The position numbers were made by a program, and so were the translations under genes. From NCBI GenBank assembly GCA_012845835.1, contig JABAKD010000030.1, forward strand, positions 13,735,076 to 13,799,075: a DNA stretch of 64,000 nt, in the 5' to 3' direction. The notes beneath the pieces were generated by a model. The model made no database searches and was not told the DNA's origin. It saw only the letters and a program-made list of their open reading frames with translations. This DNA comes from Undaria pinnatifida (taxonomy: Eukaryota > Sar > Phaeophyceae > Laminariales > Alariaceae). Positions 60,601 through 64,000 of the stretch are shown here, in pieces (the first letter of the stretch is position 1; each line of letters opens with the position of its first letter).

Positions 60601-63127
60601 AGCTAGGGTGACAAAACGCTCTGATCCTAATGTGGGGTTACCACAGTGTTTGAGACCGTCCATGCCACGTGTGTACCTGGACGAGAACGAAGGAGACGTC
60701 CATGCGCTTGACATATCCGCATCTAACGCGCACCAGTAGGGTTAGTAACACCCACGAAGCGCTTCAAAAATTTCCGTATCTATAGTAGCCTTTCGCCTAT
60801 CAACCCTTGACGAGAGAGCGGAGTCCCCCCCCGCTCCACAAATCTACCCCTCCAACCAGTCAGAATCACTCCCAACCCTCCAACCCCACCCCGTTCAACT
60901 CCTCCTTACAACCTTCCAGCCACTAAAACGAACAAGTAAAACGATTCGCATGCAAAACATGCAAAAAAAAAAACGACACAAAACTCAACACGTACCAGGT
61001 ATCAGTGTATCTACTTTCAAGAACTAAACGACGTTCGCATAATGCTCCGGAACGCGTAGGGTGCGGACTCTTCTCTTATTTCCTTACCGTAGCGTTTCCG
61101 GCGAGGTCAAGGATCTGTCCCTGCGGGTCGAACACGAACCGCCTCTCCTGCGCACGCTTGAGCGAGTCCCGCACGTTGGCCGAGTACGTGTCGCCGCACC
61201 CCAGCGCACACGCCTCCGCGCTCGTCTGCAGCTCCGCCAGCCAGGGCAAATTCTTCGGGTTCCCGAAGCTCCGCGCCACCTGACTCGCCGCCATCCCGAA
61301 GTTGGCCACCCTGTCCATGTCATCGGTCAAAATCTGCACCTCCACCGGGTGCCCCTGCAGCGTAACGGCGGAGTGTAGCGCACGGTAATTGTTCGGCTTG
61401 GGTACCGCGATGAAGTCTTCTACCCTGGGGGGGCTGATGGGGGCCAGCAACCCGTGCACCGACTCCAAGAGCTCGTAGCACGCCGCCCGCTCCCGCTCCG
61501 AGTTCTCGAAAGAGCTCCTCACCACGCCGTCGGGCCCCGGCTGGGGATGCAAAGAAAACACCACCTTAAAGTGAATACAGTCCAACACGTTGCTCAGGAG
61601 CCCCCCGTTCCGTGCCATGGACCTCCAAACCGTGTATGCGGGCTTAACCCCCACCGTCACTCGGAAAGAGGGCGCCCTGCCCTCGAGGCAAGCGGCGCGC
61701 CCCAGCAGGTCTTCCAGCCGGCGTCGCTCGCTTTCGAGGACTTTCTCCGTGTGGCCTGTCTCGGTGGACCTCATTCCGAGGAGGTTGGTCACACGGGCGT
61801 GTTCCCCCGGGTGGAGGGTCTTGAAGCAGCGGTCTTCTAGTTCTGTCTTGATTTCCCAGAGACCCATCCGGCGTGCGAGGGGGACGAACACGCCCATCGT
61901 CTCCTGCGCGATGCGGACCTGCTTGTGCTCGGGCATGGCGCCCAAGGTGCGCATGTTATGGAGTCGGTCGCATAGCTTGACCACCAGCACGCGCCAGTCC
62001 TTGCTCATCGCGATCAGCATGTGGCGTAGGTTATCTGCCTGCTTAGCCCCCTCCTTAGCTGCGTTTCCGCCCATCTCGTAGTCGCTCGCGGTGAACGCCG
62101 ACACGCGCCCTGGGATCTTTGACAGCTTCGTCTCCCCTTCCACGATCCGCCTTACCGTCGACCCAAATTGCGTCTCGATATCCGCGAAGGCAAGCCGCGT
62201 GTCCTCCACGGTGTCGTGAAGCAGACCCGCCACAAGCGTCTCGGCGTCCATCCTCAAGCCCGCCAGTATTCCCATCACCTCCACCGGGTGCATGATAAAC
62301 GGATCCCCCGACTTCCTCCTCTGTCCCTGGTGCGCGTGGTACGCCACCTGCACAGCCACCCCGATCCAGTTCTGCTCCGCCGGCGACAGATACGCCGCAT
62401 CCTCCAACACCTGGCTGTTAAACCCATCCAGCTCTACTGCCTCCGCGTCCGTTACACACCACCCAAACGTCGCGCTCAGCTGCAGCAGCCCCCGGTTCAG
62501 GTGCGACAGCTGCTCTTCCGGAGTCAGCGACCTCAGCTCCCACGGCTGCATTGGCGCTGAGGAGGGCCCAGAGTCTCCTACCAGCCAGTCTGGTCCAACG
62601 ACACTGCCCTCGTCTGCGGACAGCCCCTTCGGCCAAGACGCAGCAGACTCATCGCCCGCGGGGCACGCCGAGGACCGCAGCGCGACCGAGCCTGTGCCGC
62701 GGCGACGCCCCCGATATCGTCCACCGTCTACGAATCCACCGCCCGCGACGACGCCATTGCCCGGGACTCTTGTTCTTCTAGCCGGTTCCTGGCGCCCGGC
62801 GCCGAAGTGGCCTACTCTGTTAATGCTACCCGAAACTACCCCCCCCCCGCCGCCAGTCCCCCGCCTATTTCGCTCGTCATGTCCCAACCCCTCCGCCCCT
62901 CCGCCCCCCACCACCATCTCCAAGCCATAGCCGCAACCGCTGCTGCTGCTTCCGCTACCGGTCTTTCGGCTAGTGCTGCTACTACTGGTGCAGGGCTGTC
63001 CTCTCATAGTAGGCGTTATTCTTCCTTCAAAGGCCGTCTTCGCTGTGCCCGGCTGCACCATGAAACCGCCGCCGCTCCCCAGCAGGGAAGCGGCCACGAG
63101 AGCATATACCACCGATGTCGAAGTCAT
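57631..63127 (-). CDS. Plastid RelA/SpoT homologue (ppGpp hydrolase) fused to a C-terminal LHC-like chlorophyll-binding domain
   Basis: Six minus-strand exons: 63127-61088, 60547-60449, 60157-59874, 59426-59294, 59050-58938 and 57787-57631 (TAG). All junctions are GT-AG and phase-consistent, giving 941 residues. Residues 1-30 look like a stramenopile bipartite plastid leader (signal-peptide core, then a Phe after GSGGG). HD hydrolase, about 255-430: RKSGDPFIMHP, LLHDTVEDT (H304, D305, E308, D309), KLCDRLHNMRT (D387, N391), all intact. Synthetase, about 485-620: VEVQILT and NNYRALH present but several key residues altered. TGS, about 663-725: FVFDPQGQI, TYVNGRLVPLNRPL, NGDVVAILT. LHC-like domain, about 760-941: GVWSWDMGPIS, helix 1 E801xxH804xR806 (VELQHARLSMFAVLAW), helix 2 ALRVVMVVGVLECGFLLF, helix 3 E908xxN911xR913 (ELHNGRLAMVAIACLS). 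TGS end and helix 1 lie in one exon. The weakest junction is the last (intron 58937-57788). Confidence 0.88.
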
Positions 63128-64000
63128 GGAGCTACCACCCCGCAGCCACTGCTGCTGCTAATACCTTCGTTGCCGTCAGAAGATACACCGCCGTGTACTC
63201 ACAGCAGTGTGTATTAAGTTCTACCGGTCACCTTCGTACCAAAAGGCGGACCGGATAAAGCCTTTGCGCCGAAAGACGCTAGCGGTCTATCGAAGAGAGT
63301 CCTGCTCGGGGACAATCGGCGGCGGTGGTGGGCGTTGAACGGAAGTCAGAGCGACAGGAATTAGCTGGTATAAAAGTTACCCTCAACACAGCAGTAGTAC
63401 ACACACGAAGGATCGGATGTTGAATTTCGACCGCATCACCGTGTGGTCTACCAGAAGGATACCAAAAATAGGAGAAGAAAATTGGGAGAAGACGAAAAAA
63501 AAAAATCGCGGCCGGAACCAACAACAGTCAACGCGGTCAACGTGCCATGTTCAATGTTCGTGTTTCCTCTCCGAAAACCCGCATACCATACGAGTACCAG
63601 GTGTGAAACGTTGGAATATCTCAACCTAGAGAATCGTACAAGCAGCAGCAGCAGAACTACTGCTAGTGTTCCAGCTGGAAATATCGAACTAACAGGTGTC
63701 AAATATAAGCGAAAGGTGCCGACCGTCCATGCCCGGGCAATCAGCAATGGAGGGGACGTGGTTACGGCTCGATGCGGAGAGAACGCTCCACGTATCCGAA
63801 ATAACACCACGCAGCTCACCACTACCACCTATTATTACTGAAAATAGAAAAAAGTAGTACGTACGGAATCAAGACAAGGCAGCTCGTAGAGCAAACGACA
63901 GAGGCAAGCACACGCCACACTGTAGCAGCAGTACGAGTACGTAAGACGTCAGTTTGTCAGCTTCTAAGTTTGAAATTGGAGCGTCAAAACATCAAAACGC
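63128..64000. other. Upstream region of the RelA/SpoT-LHC gene
   Basis: A plus-strand open frame (63443-63841) has no recognisable domain. I see no clear TATA element; the promoter should lie here. Confidence 0.35.

Noticed and set aside
62292-62930. Plus-strand 212-codon open frame
   Set aside because: Antisense shadow of the GC-rich first exon of the RelA/SpoT gene.

Overview
The window is nuclear DNA from a photosynthetic stramenopile, most likely a brown alga of the Ectocarpus type (inference). Genes are sparse and split into short exons by long introns with GT-AG borders. One gene carries a bipartite plastid-type leader and a light-harvesting-type domain, and the intergenic space is full of simple repeats and mobile-element debris. 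There is no operon structure, and I saw no CRISPR array, intact tRNA gene or rRNA gene.

Layout: 66-4598 (-) is a divergent FKBP/TPR immunophilin. 4.6-9.6 kb is repeat-rich, with CCRYGG hexamer arrays around a telomere-like core and duplicated CACGG arrays. 9614-11701 (+) is an AKAP7/ASCC1-type 2H phosphoesterase. 14314-25264 (-) is a phosphoglycerate-mutase-like (CA1P-phosphatase-type) enzyme whose 7.9 kb first intron holds a 5'-truncated LINE. 25.3-31.6 kb holds a SINE-like insertion with target-site duplication and LTR-like debris. 31.6-36.6 kb (-) is an unidentified gene whose exons join with consistent phase. 41609-42960 is a TA-flanked, TIR-bounded, internally deleted DNA transposon. 46200-51575 (+) is a mitochondrial S-adenosylmethionine carrier lacking only its first exon. 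51.6-57.6 kb is repeat-rich intergenic DNA. 57631-63127 (-) is a RelA/SpoT homologue.

Main result: the RelA/SpoT gene does not end after its TGS domain. One uninterrupted exon (59874-60157) carries both the end of TGS and the first helix of a light-harvesting-complex-like domain. Two further exons and a last exon at 57631-57787 supply helices 2 and 3, including both ExxH/NxR chlorophyll-binding motifs. The predicted 941-residue plastid protein has an intact ppGpp-hydrolase (HD) domain, a synthetase domain with several key residues changed, a TGS domain and a thylakoid-type three-helix domain. I infer a membrane-anchored, possibly pigment-sensing ppGpp hydrolase.

Coordinates were derived by reading splice sites and checking codon phase by hand. 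No similarity search or transcript data was available.
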